DNA of 50,739 nucleotides from JBIKIW01 sp044361365 (GCA_044361365.1 JBIKIW010000004.1:1-50739); one strand, 5' to 3'; positions 35,410 to 43,811 are shown, numbered from the stretch's first letter. Translations and numbers: made by a program. Notes: generated by a model from the letters alone, not told the origin.

Positions 35410-36969
35410 ATGCACTTTAACCGCTATATTTTTGATTTATATTTACAAGCCTCTGAAGGCAAAGAAAGCCTGAAAATTTGGACGGAGTTTTTGGACTGGG
35501 AAAAATGGGATAATTTGGATTTTGAAATTTTATTAAAACAGATTAATTCTAGCTTGGTTTTACCTATAGTTTCTACTGAATTTAGGATAGAAAATATTAA
35601 ATTGAAAGAGAACAAAATAAACTCAAACGATAGTTTTAAATTAAAATTTACAGAAATCAGAGAAGAGCTATTGACATTACAAAAAGATGGTTTTTTTGAT
35701 AAGATAGAAACAAATGACTTAAAGAACTCTCCAGATTTTAACAAAAATCTATGGCTAGAAGTATCTGATGAGTTGCTAGCAGAAGATAAAACTGATAGGG
35801 CTATTTTAGAAGAAATTCAGGATTTGTCTGTATTTTTAAACATTTTTAATCCTCACTTTTTCTTTCCATATTTTTTTGTATCACAATTTTATTTGATCGA
35901 AAATTTGTTCAGAGAATTCGATTTAGTTTTACCAACTTTACCAAAAGTAAGAGATTACAAAGCTCGTCTAAATTATTACTTTGAACTATGTGAAGTTTCG
36001 TATTATTTTAGGCAGGAAAATGAAATGAAACCAGCTGAATTTTTGGCTTTTTTGTATGGTTTTTGTGGTAATTTTATTAAACCAAAGCTAGAGGAAAGTG
36101 AAAAACCTTTGAGAGTTTGGATTTTGAGAGGGAACAAGGCAAGTTATGTTAATATAAAAAATAGTAAAATTGCATTATGTGATCAGTCAAATATAAATGT
36201 AAAAAAAAGTGATTTAATTTTGTATTACTTTTGGAGTCCGTTGAGCAGTTTTAATATTGTTTGTAAGGCATATTCTGACGGCTTCTTTGATCCTTTTTCG
36301 TATTGGTCGTTTGGTAATTTAATTCGAGAAATAGAAGAAATTAAGCCTATTAGTTTTAAAGATTTACAAGAAGATATTTATTTTAAAAACCATAAACTAG
36401 TGAAAGCAAGATTTGGTAGGACTTCTTCAAATGAGTATTTGATAACAAATCAAGATTATAAAGAATTTAAAAGATTATTAAAATCCAAAAATCAAAATCA
36501 AGATATTCTACCCGAACTCGAAAGTGTGGTGATTGACACCAATTTAGACCTTCAAAATGAGCGAGATGTAGAAATTCAATTGCTAGATCCACTTTTAGAG
36601 AAACTTAGGTTTAGCCAAAAAGATTGGGTCAGACAATTACCTGTAAGAATGGGTAGAGGTGAGCGAAATTATCCTGATTATGCTTTGTTTGTTGATAATA
36701 AGAAACAACATGAAGAAACAGCCAAATTTTTGTGGGAAGCTAAATTTAGAATCCGTAACCAAAAAGAGCTACGAGATGCTTTTTTACAAGCCAAAAGTTA
36801 TGCCAGAAGATTGAATAGTCGAGTTTTTGGGCTGTGTGCTGTGGAAGGTGTTTGGATTAGCACTTTAAAAAATCACTTTGAGTTTGAAAAAATAATTCAT
36901 TTTGCTTGGAAAAGCCTAGAAGATCAAGAAAATTGGTTAATGATTAAAAAGGTTTTTGAAAAAAGCTGA
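35410..36969 (+). CDS. restriction-like nuclease with HsdR-N-type domain, module 4
   Basis: 519 residues from the ATG at 35410; an upstream TTG at 35365 lies inside the decayed methyltransferase relic and is rejected as start. The N-terminal ~370 residues match no family I recognise. The C-terminal ~150 carry D-V-E-I-Q-L-L-D-P-L-L-E-K-L, PDYALF near 421 and LWEAKF near 440: a PDx...ExK site as in the N-terminal domain of type I restriction subunits (HSDR_N). There is no helicase part. Target unknown; a defence role is inferred from context. Confidence 0.7.
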   Translation: MHFNRYIFDLYLQASEGKESLKIWTEFLDWEKWDNLDFEILLKQINSSLVLPIVSTEFRIENIKLKENKINSNDSFKLKFTEIREELLTLQKDGFFDKIETNDLKNSPDFNKNLWLEVSDELLAEDKTDRAILEEIQDLSVFLNIFNPHFFFPYFFVSQFYLIENLFREFDLVLPTLPKVRDYKARLNYYFELCEVSYYFRQENEMKPAEFLAFLYGFCGNFIKPKLEESEKPLRVWILRGNKASYVNIKNSKIALCDQSNINVKKSDLILYYFWSPLSSFNIVCKAYSDGFFDPFSYWSFGNLIREIEEIKPISFKDLQEDIYFKNHKLVKARFGRTSSNEYLITNQDYKEFKRLLKSKNQNQDILPELESVVIDTNLDLQNERDVEIQLLDPLLEKLRFSQKDWVRQLPVRMGRGERNYPDYALFVDNKKQHEETAKFLWEAKFRIRNQKELRDAFLQAKSYARRLNSRVFGLCAVEGVWISTLKNHFEFEKIIHFAWKSLEDQENWLMIKKVFEKS

Positions 36970-36988
36970 AACTAAAGACTAGCCTGTA

Positions 36989-38329
36989 ATGTCCAAATTC
37001 CTAAATCCCAGCACAATTTTTTTGTTTTTGCTGACTTCGGTGGTTATTTTGGTGAGTTTTTGGCAGATTCAAATCAACTTTCAAAATACTGATCTAGTTG
37101 ATAAAAATCAGACTATTGAGATGCGTGTGGTAGATTCTCGCAAGGGATTTTTTGGAGCTACTATTTGGTATGTTTGGCACGAAAATCGAGTTTGGATGGC
37201 GGAAACTAAAGACAATTTGCAAATTGGTAGAGAATACAAAGTGCTGACCACCAAACAGATTTTTTCTAGTAAAAATGAAAAAGATAATTACGAGCTAAGT
37301 CTTGGAGTTGTGGGAAAGCTAAAGATTCAAAAAGTTATTAGCACCAATTTGAATTGCGATTGGTTGTGTTTGTTTATCGGCAGAACCAAAACTTTTAAGT
37401 TGTCTTTGGGTCGGATTTATGATCAAAGCTTTTGCCATGATTGGTATTTTGTGGTGGAATTTTTAGCTCCAAAAACTCTTTGTAGCGATATTTCAGCCCT
37501 TTCCAAAGGATTGATTTTGGGTGGTAGCGATGATTTTTCTAAGGTTGCTAAAGACGATCTAAAACGAGTTGGAATTATTCATATTGTAGTGGTTTCGGGT
37601 TTTCAGGTAGGACTTTTGGCTTCATTTCTGGAATATTTTGGAGCAAACAGCAAGCTTGGTAGGCACTGGAGATTTGGACTAGTTATTTTAGGCTTGATTT
37701 TGATGGTTGTTTTTGTCGGTTTTCAGCCGCCAGTTTTGCGTTCCATTTTTAGTCTGCTTTTAGCTAGAGCTAGCCTTTTGTTTTTTGGTCGTAAACTAGA
37801 AACTTATCGTGGTTTGATTTATAGTGCTATAATAATGTTAATTATTAACCCATTTTATCTTTTATCTCCCTCTTTTCAACTTTCATTTTTAGCTTCTTTT
37901 GGTTTGGTGGTAAGTCTTGATAGTGATTTTATCAAAACCAGTTGGCTAAAAAATTTCGCCGAAATATTCGTTGCTACAGTTTTTACTTTTCTTTTTACCA
38001 TGCCTGTAATTGCTAATTTGGCTGGCAAAATATCGGTAGTTTCATTGATTACAAATCTCCTAATCTTACCGATAATTCCAATCTTAAGTGGTCTAAATTT
38101 GTTGATTTTTATACCTTTTGTGGGGCAAATTTTTGCTGCCCTTGTGGCTGTAATTCAAAGTTTGATGGTGTTTTTGATTCATGACGTCAGTGCCAATTTT
38201 CCACCACTGGAGATTTCTGAATTTTCTGGTTTAGAAGTTATCATTTATTATTCATTACTTTTACTGGTAAGTTTTTTGGCTAAAAACTATTTAAAGATTA
38301 AAAGCTTAAACCCAAAACTTACGGAATAG
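36989..38329 (+). CDS. comEC: ComEC/Rec2 family DNA-uptake channel, without the nuclease domain
   Basis: 446 residues. One N-terminal membrane helix (about 8-26), an OB-like outer domain, then the Competence domain with about eight helices starting at LSKGLILGG...IIHIVVVSGFQVGLL (the family's H-x-x-x-S-G-x-H region). The metallo-beta-lactamase-like C-terminal domain of long ComEC proteins is absent. ComEC transports single-stranded DNA across the inner membrane in natural transformation. Its first ~50 bp are copied three times upstream (31172, 33202, 35235), always ending at codon ~17. Confidence 0.92.
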   Translation: MSKFLNPSTIFLFLLTSVVILVSFWQIQINFQNTDLVDKNQTIEMRVVDSRKGFFGATIWYVWHENRVWMAETKDNLQIGREYKVLTTKQIFSSKNEKDNYELSLGVVGKLKIQKVISTNLNCDWLCLFIGRTKTFKLSLGRIYDQSFCHDWYFVVEFLAPKTLCSDISALSKGLILGGSDDFSKVAKDDLKRVGIIHIVVVSGFQVGLLASFLEYFGANSKLGRHWRFGLVILGLILMVVFVGFQPPVLRSIFSLLLARASLLFFGRKLETYRGLIYSAIIMLIINPFYLLSPSFQLSFLASFGLVVSLDSDFIKTSWLKNFAEIFVATVFTFLFTMPVIANLAGKISVVSLITNLLILPIIPILSGLNLLIFIPFVGQIFAALVAVIQSLMVFLIHDVSANFPPLEISEFSGLEVIIYYSLLLLVSFLAKNYLKIKSLNPKLTE

Positions 38330-38397
38330 CTAAATCCTGAACAATTTCAAACAGATATGGCACACTTAGAATGGTAGAAACTAACTCATTCTACTAT

Positions 38398-38700
38398 GCG
38401 AGATTCTCAGATTTCATACGTAGCCCAAGATAAATTTAAAATCATTCAGGATTCTCTTAAACGTTGTACAAACGACAAAGTCCTAAAATGAATGCTTATT
38501 TCGAAAGATTTAATAGATCAATTCAAGAAGAACTGACTAACTACAATTTATGACTACTTAGAGATGATATACAAGGGTTTAATCTAAAACTAATCTCATA
38601 ATCAGACTTCTACAACAATTAAAGGCCTCATTTAGGCTTAAAGAAAGATATTGGACATTTATCTCCCCAGTGGAATACCTTTTGGTCAATGCCATCCAAT
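38398..38700 (+). pseudogene. degenerate DDE integrase-core transposase
   Basis: In shifting frames the 477-bp gap after comEC contains KMNAYFERFNRSIQEEL (from 38488), then FNLKLIS, RPHLGL (near 38622) and SPVEYLLV (near 38670). This is the normal order of the C-terminal half of an IS3/IS481-type integrase core, broken by several stops and at least one frameshift. The remainder of the gap to 38806 shows no gene. Confidence 0.75.
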
Positions 38701-38806
38701 GTGCGATATGTAGTAAAAGGGTACAATCCTCTTTATTAAAGTCTATTTGTAGTGTTGTTACTAAATTTGACCATTATAGCTAAAATATTGCGTAATCTTT
38801 ATAAGG

Positions 38807-40321
38807 TTATTGTAATTTAAATTTGCCTACTGAGACTCCTTGAATATCTCTTAATGCTATTACCAAAGCCAATCCAATCATCAATAAAAATGTAGTGCTA
38901 ATTATAGCTGCTTCTAGTTTTCGATTTCTTTTTCCAGTGATTTTGTTTATAGTTAAAATTACCCACCTCCCTCCATCTAAAGCTGGGATTGGTAATAAGT
39001 TGAATATAGCAAGACTAATTGATACAGCTGCCATTACATTTAAAATTCCAGTAACTCCACCTAGGGCAAAAATTTCTGAACCAACGCTACCTACAGCTAT
39101 TGGGCCGCCGACGTAGTTAAGAGCTTCTTTATTTTGACCAGGGAATAGAGCTTTAATTATTTCCACCAGGTAAGAAGAAGTTTGCTCGGTTACTGAAACT
39201 GTTTGATCAGTTGCCATGCTAATTCCAACAATAGGATTTTTAGCTTTGTAACTAATCTCACGCAATATAGTGCTAACACCAAATATAACCTCTCCATTTT
39301 TTTCTTCGATTAAAACTTTTTTGACTTGGTACTCTTTGCTACTTTTAGATCTATACTCAACTTCTATTTCCTTATTTTTATTGTTTAAAACCAACTGTTT
39401 AAACTGATCTTGGCTTTTTATGTCTTTAATCTCTACACCTGCAAATTTATAAAGCTCGTCTCCGCTCTTCATACCAATCTCAGCAGCCTTACTACCTTCT
39501 ATAATCTTAGAAGTTGCGTAATCTGATTTACTGCTTAGATTAGCTTTACTTTCAAGATTGTTTAGATTATCAATAGGGTAAAGAGTGTTGTTTACACCAA
39601 GGAAACTAAAAATTATCCAAAAAAGACTAAAAGCTGTTAGAAAGTTAAAAATTATCCCACCAGAAATAATAAGAGTTTGTTGAATCCAATTTTTATGAAA
39701 AAAAGTATTTTTAGAATCAATATTTTGATCGTATTCCCAATCAATCAGAGTAGCTAGTTGGTTATACATCTTTTCGTATTTTTCAGTTATTTCAACCTTC
39801 TGAGAGTCAAATTTGAGATCTGTGTTTTTAAAATTTACACTACCATTCAAAGCAGTTATAAGTAAAGTATATAAGAGCTTTACATTCCTATCATCATCAA
39901 CTCCTTTTTCAGCAGCTTTTTCAAACCATTGCCACTGAGCATCGTATTCCAAAGAAGAGCTTTCCAAAAAGAACTTTAACTCTTGTCCAGTTAAAATTTC
40001 TTGAAAACGGCTTGGAACATAGTCTTCTCTGGCTTTTTTAGGATCTACTTTAGCAGTTTCGTAGGCTTCGTCAATTGCATCATTATCACCATGAATTCTT
40101 ACAAAACCTCCTAAAAGTGGCCAATAAAATGACCAGATAGTTCCTTTCCAGCGAAAATAAAAAGTTCTTTTAGTTAAGGGTAATCCAATTGCATATTCGG
40201 GAATTTTTACTCCAAATAGCTTAGAGAATAGAAGGTGTCCAAGCTCGTGTAAAGCTACCAAGGGTACTAAGATGATGACAAACCAAAAAACGATACTGAG
40301 AATTTGAATTATTATGTTCAT
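38807..40321 (-). CDS. M50 site-2 protease (RseP-like)
   Basis: Intramembrane zinc protease, 504 residues. HELGH at 25-29 in the first membrane helix, GGFVRI near 72, a ~130-residue charged insert, a PDZ domain around 265-330 and the third zinc ligand in PIPALDGGRW near residue 440. Such enzymes cut membrane-bound anti-sigma factors or remnant signal peptides. The insert between GGFVRI and the second helix is longer than in E. coli RseP. A divergent promoter is shared with the GNAT gene. Confidence 0.93.
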   Translation of the reverse strand: MNIIIQILSIVFWFVIILVPLVALHELGHLLFSKLFGVKIPEYAIGLPLTKRTFYFRWKGTIWSFYWPLLGGFVRIHGDNDAIDEAYETAKVDPKKAREDYVPSRFQEILTGQELKFFLESSSLEYDAQWQWFEKAAEKGVDDDRNVKLLYTLLITALNGSVNFKNTDLKFDSQKVEITEKYEKMYNQLATLIDWEYDQNIDSKNTFFHKNWIQQTLIISGGIIFNFLTAFSLFWIIFSFLGVNNTLYPIDNLNNLESKANLSSKSDYATSKIIEGSKAAEIGMKSGDELYKFAGVEIKDIKSQDQFKQLVLNNKNKEIEVEYRSKSSKEYQVKKVLIEEKNGEVIFGVSTILREISYKAKNPIVGISMATDQTVSVTEQTSSYLVEIIKALFPGQNKEALNYVGGPIAVGSVGSEIFALGGVTGILNVMAAVSISLAIFNLLPIPALDGGRWVILTINKITGKRNRKLEAAIISTTFLLMIGLALVIALRDIQGVSVGKFKLQ

Positions 40322-40342
40322 AAAAGGAATCTAAACCAAAGC

Positions 40343-40371
40343 ATAATTGACTTTAAAAATCCTGTTGTCAA
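40343..40371 (-). promoter_or_regulatory. promoter of the M50 protease
   Basis: Minus-strand TTGACA (40371-40366), 17 nt, AATTAT (40348-40343). Its -35 overlaps that of the divergent GNAT promoter through the shared TTGTCAA. Confidence 0.5.
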
Positions 40372-40393
40372 GCTAGTTTTATTGATTTAAAAT
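40365..40393 (+). promoter_or_regulatory. promoter of the GNAT gene, leaderless type
   Basis: TTGTCA (40365-40370), exactly 17 nt, TAAAAT (40388-40393), and the ATG at 40400 after only 6 nt. The transcript would start at or next to the start codon. Confidence 0.65.
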
Positions 40394-40399
40394 AAGTAA

Positions 40400-40972
40400 A
40401 TGAGTTTTTTTATACCTGGAAAAATAGTAACTCAATTTGTCTCCAAAAGAGGATTGAGCATAGTTTTACGATATCCAAAATGGGAAGATTTGCAACAATT
40501 GTGGGGATATATGAATACTCTTTCTAAAGAAGATATTTATCTTTCACTTTCAGGTGAAAATCTGAGTTTATTAGATGAAGCCGAGTGGTTGGCTCAAAAG
40601 TTTGTACAATTAGAAATGAGAAATAGTGTTGTTTTATTAGCAGTTGAAGAAGATAAGATAATCGGAGTTTGTAATGTTGATCGTAATTTTAACAACCGAA
40701 GTAGAGGTATGCATATTGGAACTTTTGGGATTTCTTTATTGGATAAATATAGGTCTCAGGGAATTGGCTACTTTTTTGCAAGACAGGTTATTTTGGAGGC
40801 AAAAGAAAAAATGAACGACCTGAGACAAATCCACCTTACTTTATTCTCAGAGAATCAAAATGCCTACAATCTTTATCAAAAACTTGGGTTTAAATTTTAT
40901 GGAAAAGCCCCGCAAGCACTATTATATAAAGAAAATTTTCAAGATGAAATTTCAATGTATTTAAAAATATGA
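40400..40972 (+). CDS. GNAT family N-acetyltransferase
   Basis: 190 residues. The acetyl-CoA loop R-S-Q-G-I-G-Y near residue 112 fits the RxxGxG motif and is followed by NAYNLYQKLGFKFYGKAP, typical of RimJ/RimL or aminoglycoside-type GNATs. Acceptor unknown. The last 4 bp overlap the next gene's start. Confidence 0.88.
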   Translation: MSFFIPGKIVTQFVSKRGLSIVLRYPKWEDLQQLWGYMNTLSKEDIYLSLSGENLSLLDEAEWLAQKFVQLEMRNSVVLLAVEEDKIIGVCNVDRNFNNRSRGMHIGTFGISLLDKYRSQGIGYFFARQVILEAKEKMNDLRQIHLTLFSENQNAYNLYQKLGFKFYGKAPQALLYKENFQDEISMYLKI

Positions 40973-41283
40973 ACTTTTCTGTACCCAATATAATTTTAGG
41001 ACTAATTGGACTTGCTTTAGGCATTTGGATTACGTATTCAGCTTATAACATCAATCACCATATTTTATTTGCTGGATGGGTGGAGCGAAAGTTTGGACCT
41101 GGAACTGGCACTATTTTTTATCAGCTTTTAGGCCTTGCGATAGCTTTATTTTCGATTTTAGTAATGATTGGGATAGTAGATTTGTTTGGAGCTGCCTTTG
41201 GAACTAGTGGAAGATCATCAAATCAAAACAACCAAAATCTAGTTCCCAGTAATGGAGGAAATCAGAGAAAAATAGCAGACTAG
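40969..41283 (+). CDS. small two-helix membrane protein
   Basis: 104 residues with hydrophobic helices at about 7-28 and 47-72, joined by a short basic loop, and a Ser/Asn/Gln-rich tail. Starts inside the end of the GNAT gene (ATGA overlap), so co-translated. No family recognised. Confidence 0.7.
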   Translation: MNFSVPNIILGLIGLALGIWITYSAYNINHHILFAGWVERKFGPGTGTIFYQLLGLAIALFSILVMIGIVDLFGAAFGTSGRSSNQNNQNLVPSNGGNQRKIAD

Positions 41284-41339
41284 GGATATTATAGAACCCA
41301 TTTGAAAACTAATTCGAATAAAAAGCCATTAAATAGTTT

Positions 41340-41560
41340 TGCTTCTTCCAAGGGAAATGTCCGAAGGACAAGGGGTTTTATGGAACTTTAAAGTGAAGCT
41401 GAAACCCACAGTCCCGCTGGGACACAGAGCAACTGGCACTTTGGGTTTAATTTTAGGCAAAAGAAATCAAACAGGTTCTATACTCATTACACTACTATCA
41501 CACAATATCAAAGATAAAAGATATTGGCGAGGTCTGTTTGAGCTTGAAGCTCTTTAGATT
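41340..41560. other. hairpin-rich non-coding stretch
   Basis: Short perfect stem-loops stand out: TGTCC-GAA-GGACA (41358-41370), GTCCC-GCT-GGGAC (41411-41423) and GAGCTTGAAGCTC (41540-41552). The GC content is higher than around it. An open frame (41339-41557) exists but reads through these stems and looks like chance. A structured RNA or repeat-type element is possible. The 41284-41674 gap holds no convincing gene. Confidence 0.4.
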
Positions 41561-41627
41561 GGGGATATAAAGAGTTGATTTGTTTTACCAAGAGTCTAAT
41601 TCAAATAAAGTTTTGGGTATAAACAAC

Positions 41628-41649
41628 AAAAAACCAGCCTATCGGCTGG
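41628..41649 (-). terminator. rho-independent terminator of the YtxH-like gene
   Basis: On the minus strand CCAGCC-GATA-GGCTGG is followed directly by TTTTTTG. It lies 26 bp after the stop of the gene at 41675-41977. Confidence 0.85.
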
Positions 41650-41674
41650 AATAAACTTAATTTATTTTTTTAAA

Positions 41675-41977
41675 CTATTTTGGTTCTTCGATTTCTAACT
41701 CGATTCCTTTTTCCCTATCTTCTTTTAATTTAGAACTAACTTTGTCTTTTATCTCCTTAAATTTTTGAGATCCTTGGTTGTAGGCCTTCTCGGAATCTTG
41801 CTTAATTTTTTGACTGGCTTGCTTGACGCCATCAACTAATTTGTCACGATTTTCTTTACTACTAAATAATGCACCGAAAGTGGCTGCAATTATCGCACTA
41901 ATAGTTGAGAAAAAGAAAATTTTACGGACTTGTTTTTGGCGCTGAATTTGTTTGTAGCGAGAGAAATATTTAAACAT
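41675..41977 (-). CDS. YtxH-like membrane-anchored protein
   Basis: 100 residues. A basic N-terminus, one helix at about 23-42 with GALFSSKENRDKL (the YtxH-type G-x-L-F-A-P-x-x-G-x-x-x-R boundary), then a long Lys/Glu/Gln amphipathic helix. These small proteins are stress-associated in other bacteria; function unclear. Own promoter and own terminator, so a single-gene unit. Confidence 0.7.
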   Translation of the reverse strand: MFKYFSRYKQIQRQKQVRKIFFFSTISAIIAATFGALFSSKENRDKLVDGVKQASQKIKQDSEKAYNQGSQKFKEIKDKVSSKLKEDREKGIELEIEEPK

Positions 41978-41999
41978 ATACTTTTTGTAGATTTAATTT

Positions 42000-42028
42000 A
42001 TTTTAAACCATATTAAAGCAGCTGTCAA
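42000..42028 (-). promoter_or_regulatory. promoter of the YtxH-like gene
   Basis: Minus-strand TTGACA (42028-42023), 17 nt, TAAAAT (42005-42000), 22 nt before the ATG at 41977. Confidence 0.65.
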
Positions 42029-42115
42029 CAAATTTATTATTGCAATTTTACCGACATATCAGTTACGTTTTTGCAAGACTATTCAACAAAAATAAACTCT
42101 TCTAAGCCTTTTTAT

Positions 42116-42571
42116 TTATACTAAACTTTTACTTTTAGAAACTTCTAGACTTACTTTAACTTTTGGTATCCAGGATTGAAGGTTTAAGATTAATAATCCT
42201 AGGAATATTTGTGAATCAGCTAAGTTCAAATAAAGAGATCCTAAGGGGAGATAATCTGCCACACTATTAAACATAACCTTTTCTACAAAATTGCTATACA
42301 ATCCAGCTAAGATTAAAATAGCATAAACTGGAGTTTTGTGTAAAAAATCAAATTTAATAACTGCCCAGGTTGAAAAAAGCAAAATTAATAATGAAGAATA
42401 ATATCCGAAACTATGACCGATTGGGGTTTGATTAGCAACGAAAAACAGACCCTGGTTTCTTAAATAGGACGAAATAAATAAGTTTATAACTACAATTAGG
42501 GCAACAAAAAAAACATGAGCTATTTCTATTCCAGTTATAAAATGGTTAAATTTTAAGCTGATCTTTTTCAT
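42116..42571 (-). CDS. LspA-like membrane protein with altered catalytic site
   Basis: 151 residues, four membrane helices. The layout is that of signal peptidase II: N-Q-T-P-I-G-H-S-F-G (residues 47-56) where LspA has its N-x-G-x-A-F motif, L-A-G-L-Y-S-N-F-V-E-K (88-98) where it has A-x-G-N-x-x-D-R, and N-L-A-D-S (116-120), which keeps the second catalytic Asp (D119). The first catalytic Asp is replaced by Glu97 and the preceding Gly by Ser. It may be inactive, or a variant with another role. It follows dnaJ by 5 bp. Confidence 0.7.
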   Translation of the reverse strand: MKKISLKFNHFITGIEIAHVFFVALIVVINLFISSYLRNQGLFFVANQTPIGHSFGYYSSLLILLFSTWAVIKFDFLHKTPVYAILILAGLYSNFVEKVMFNSVADYLPLGSLYLNLADSQIFLGLLILNLQSWIPKVKVSLEVSKSKSLV

Positions 42572-42576
42572 TTAAG

Positions 42577-43704
42577 CTATTTTAGCTCATCTCTGACCTT
42601 TTGTAAAACCTCTTGTTGTTTTTTATCTAGATTTCTAGGCATTTTTACTTTTATCTCGACAAAATGATCCCCTTTAAGTTCTCGGTTGTTCAGTTTAGGC
42701 ATTCCTTTACCTTTAAGTTTCAGCTTACTATCCGGGTTGGTTAGTGGTGGTAATTTCATTTCTACTTCTCCCCAAACTGTATATACGCTTAAATCTAAAC
42801 CTAAAAGTAAATCAAAATAACTAACTTCTTTAACCGAATAAATGTCTTGTCCTTTTCTTTCTAGTTTGTTGTGACTGCGAATATTTACATTTAAGTACAA
42901 ATCTCCAGCTTGAGAACCTTTATAGCCAGCCTCACCTTTTCCAGGAACTCTAATACGATCCCCAGAATCAACACCAACAGGAATTTTAACTTCAATATTT
43001 TCATTTTTTTGGTTATATCCTTTTCCTTTGCAGATATGACATTTTTCTTCGTAAATTTGACCAATACCTTCACAAGTTGGACACGAAACCTCTTGCTGCA
43101 CAACACCAAAAAAAGTTTGCATTCTTTGATAAACACGACCACTGCCTTTGCAAGTTGGGCAGGATTTTACTTTACTACCTGGTTCATTCCCTTTACCTTG
43201 GCAATGCTCACAGCCGACTTTATGCTTGAGGTTAAAAGACTTTTCAATACCTGTAGCTGCCTCTTCTAGTGTTAAGTCTAAATCCATTTCTAAATCTATG
43301 CCTTTACGACGACTAGGATTTTTAGATGTACGAGAATTTTGTGAATTACCACTAAACCCGTTACCAAAAAAAGTTTCAAAAACATCGTTTAAATCTTCAA
43401 AAGGGCTACCACCAGTGCCACTAAAATCAAACCCTCTCCCATTAGAAAACCCTCCAAAATCTTGAGAGCCTCCTCCTTGCATATTGCTTGGGTCAACTCC
43501 GTGTCTATCATATTGAGAGCGTTTTTGGCTATCCCCTAAAACCTGATAGGCATTGTTTATTTCTTTAAACTTGGTTTCAGAATCTTTATCTCCGGCATTT
43601 TTATCTGGATGATGTTGGTGAGCTAACTTTCGATAAGCTTTTTTAATTTCTTCGTTGCTTGCATCTCTGGAAACACCTAAAATGCTGTAATAATCTTGAG
43701 CCAT
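42577..43704 (-). CDS. dnaJ: chaperone DnaJ
   Basis: Co-chaperone of DnaK. J domain at 1-70 with HPD in HQHHPDKN, a Gly/Phe-rich linker (75-130), a zinc domain with four CxxCxGxG repeats (CEHCQGKG, CPTCKGSG, CPTCEGIG, CHICKGKG; about 165-235) and the substrate-binding C-terminal domains. 375 residues, full type I. dnaK and grpE are not in the window. Confidence 0.97.
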   Translation of the reverse strand: MAQDYYSILGVSRDASNEEIKKAYRKLAHQHHPDKNAGDKDSETKFKEINNAYQVLGDSQKRSQYDRHGVDPSNMQGGGSQDFGGFSNGRGFDFSGTGGSPFEDLNDVFETFFGNGFSGNSQNSRTSKNPSRRKGIDLEMDLDLTLEEAATGIEKSFNLKHKVGCEHCQGKGNEPGSKVKSCPTCKGSGRVYQRMQTFFGVVQQEVSCPTCEGIGQIYEEKCHICKGKGYNQKNENIEVKIPVGVDSGDRIRVPGKGEAGYKGSQAGDLYLNVNIRSHNKLERKGQDIYSVKEVSYFDLLLGLDLSVYTVWGEVEMKLPPLTNPDSKLKLKGKGMPKLNNRELKGDHFVEIKVKMPRNLDKKQQEVLQKVRDELK

Positions 43705-43811
43705 CGGTAAAATTTAATAGTTTTATTTTAGCAAACAAAAAGCCTATTTGCTAGAGTTGTCAACCAATCTCAGATAGGATTTTAGAAGTTTAAGTCGATT
43801 ACAAAAACTCT

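Noticed and set aside
29631..37040. CRISPR array or integron
   Set aside because: There are only four long, unequal units with whole genes between repeats, no short palindromic repeats, no attC-like folds and no integrase or cas gene in the window.
41339..41557. 72-codon open frame
   Set aside because: It runs through perfect hairpins, has no family resemblance and a composition unlike the neighbours. Treated as non-coding.
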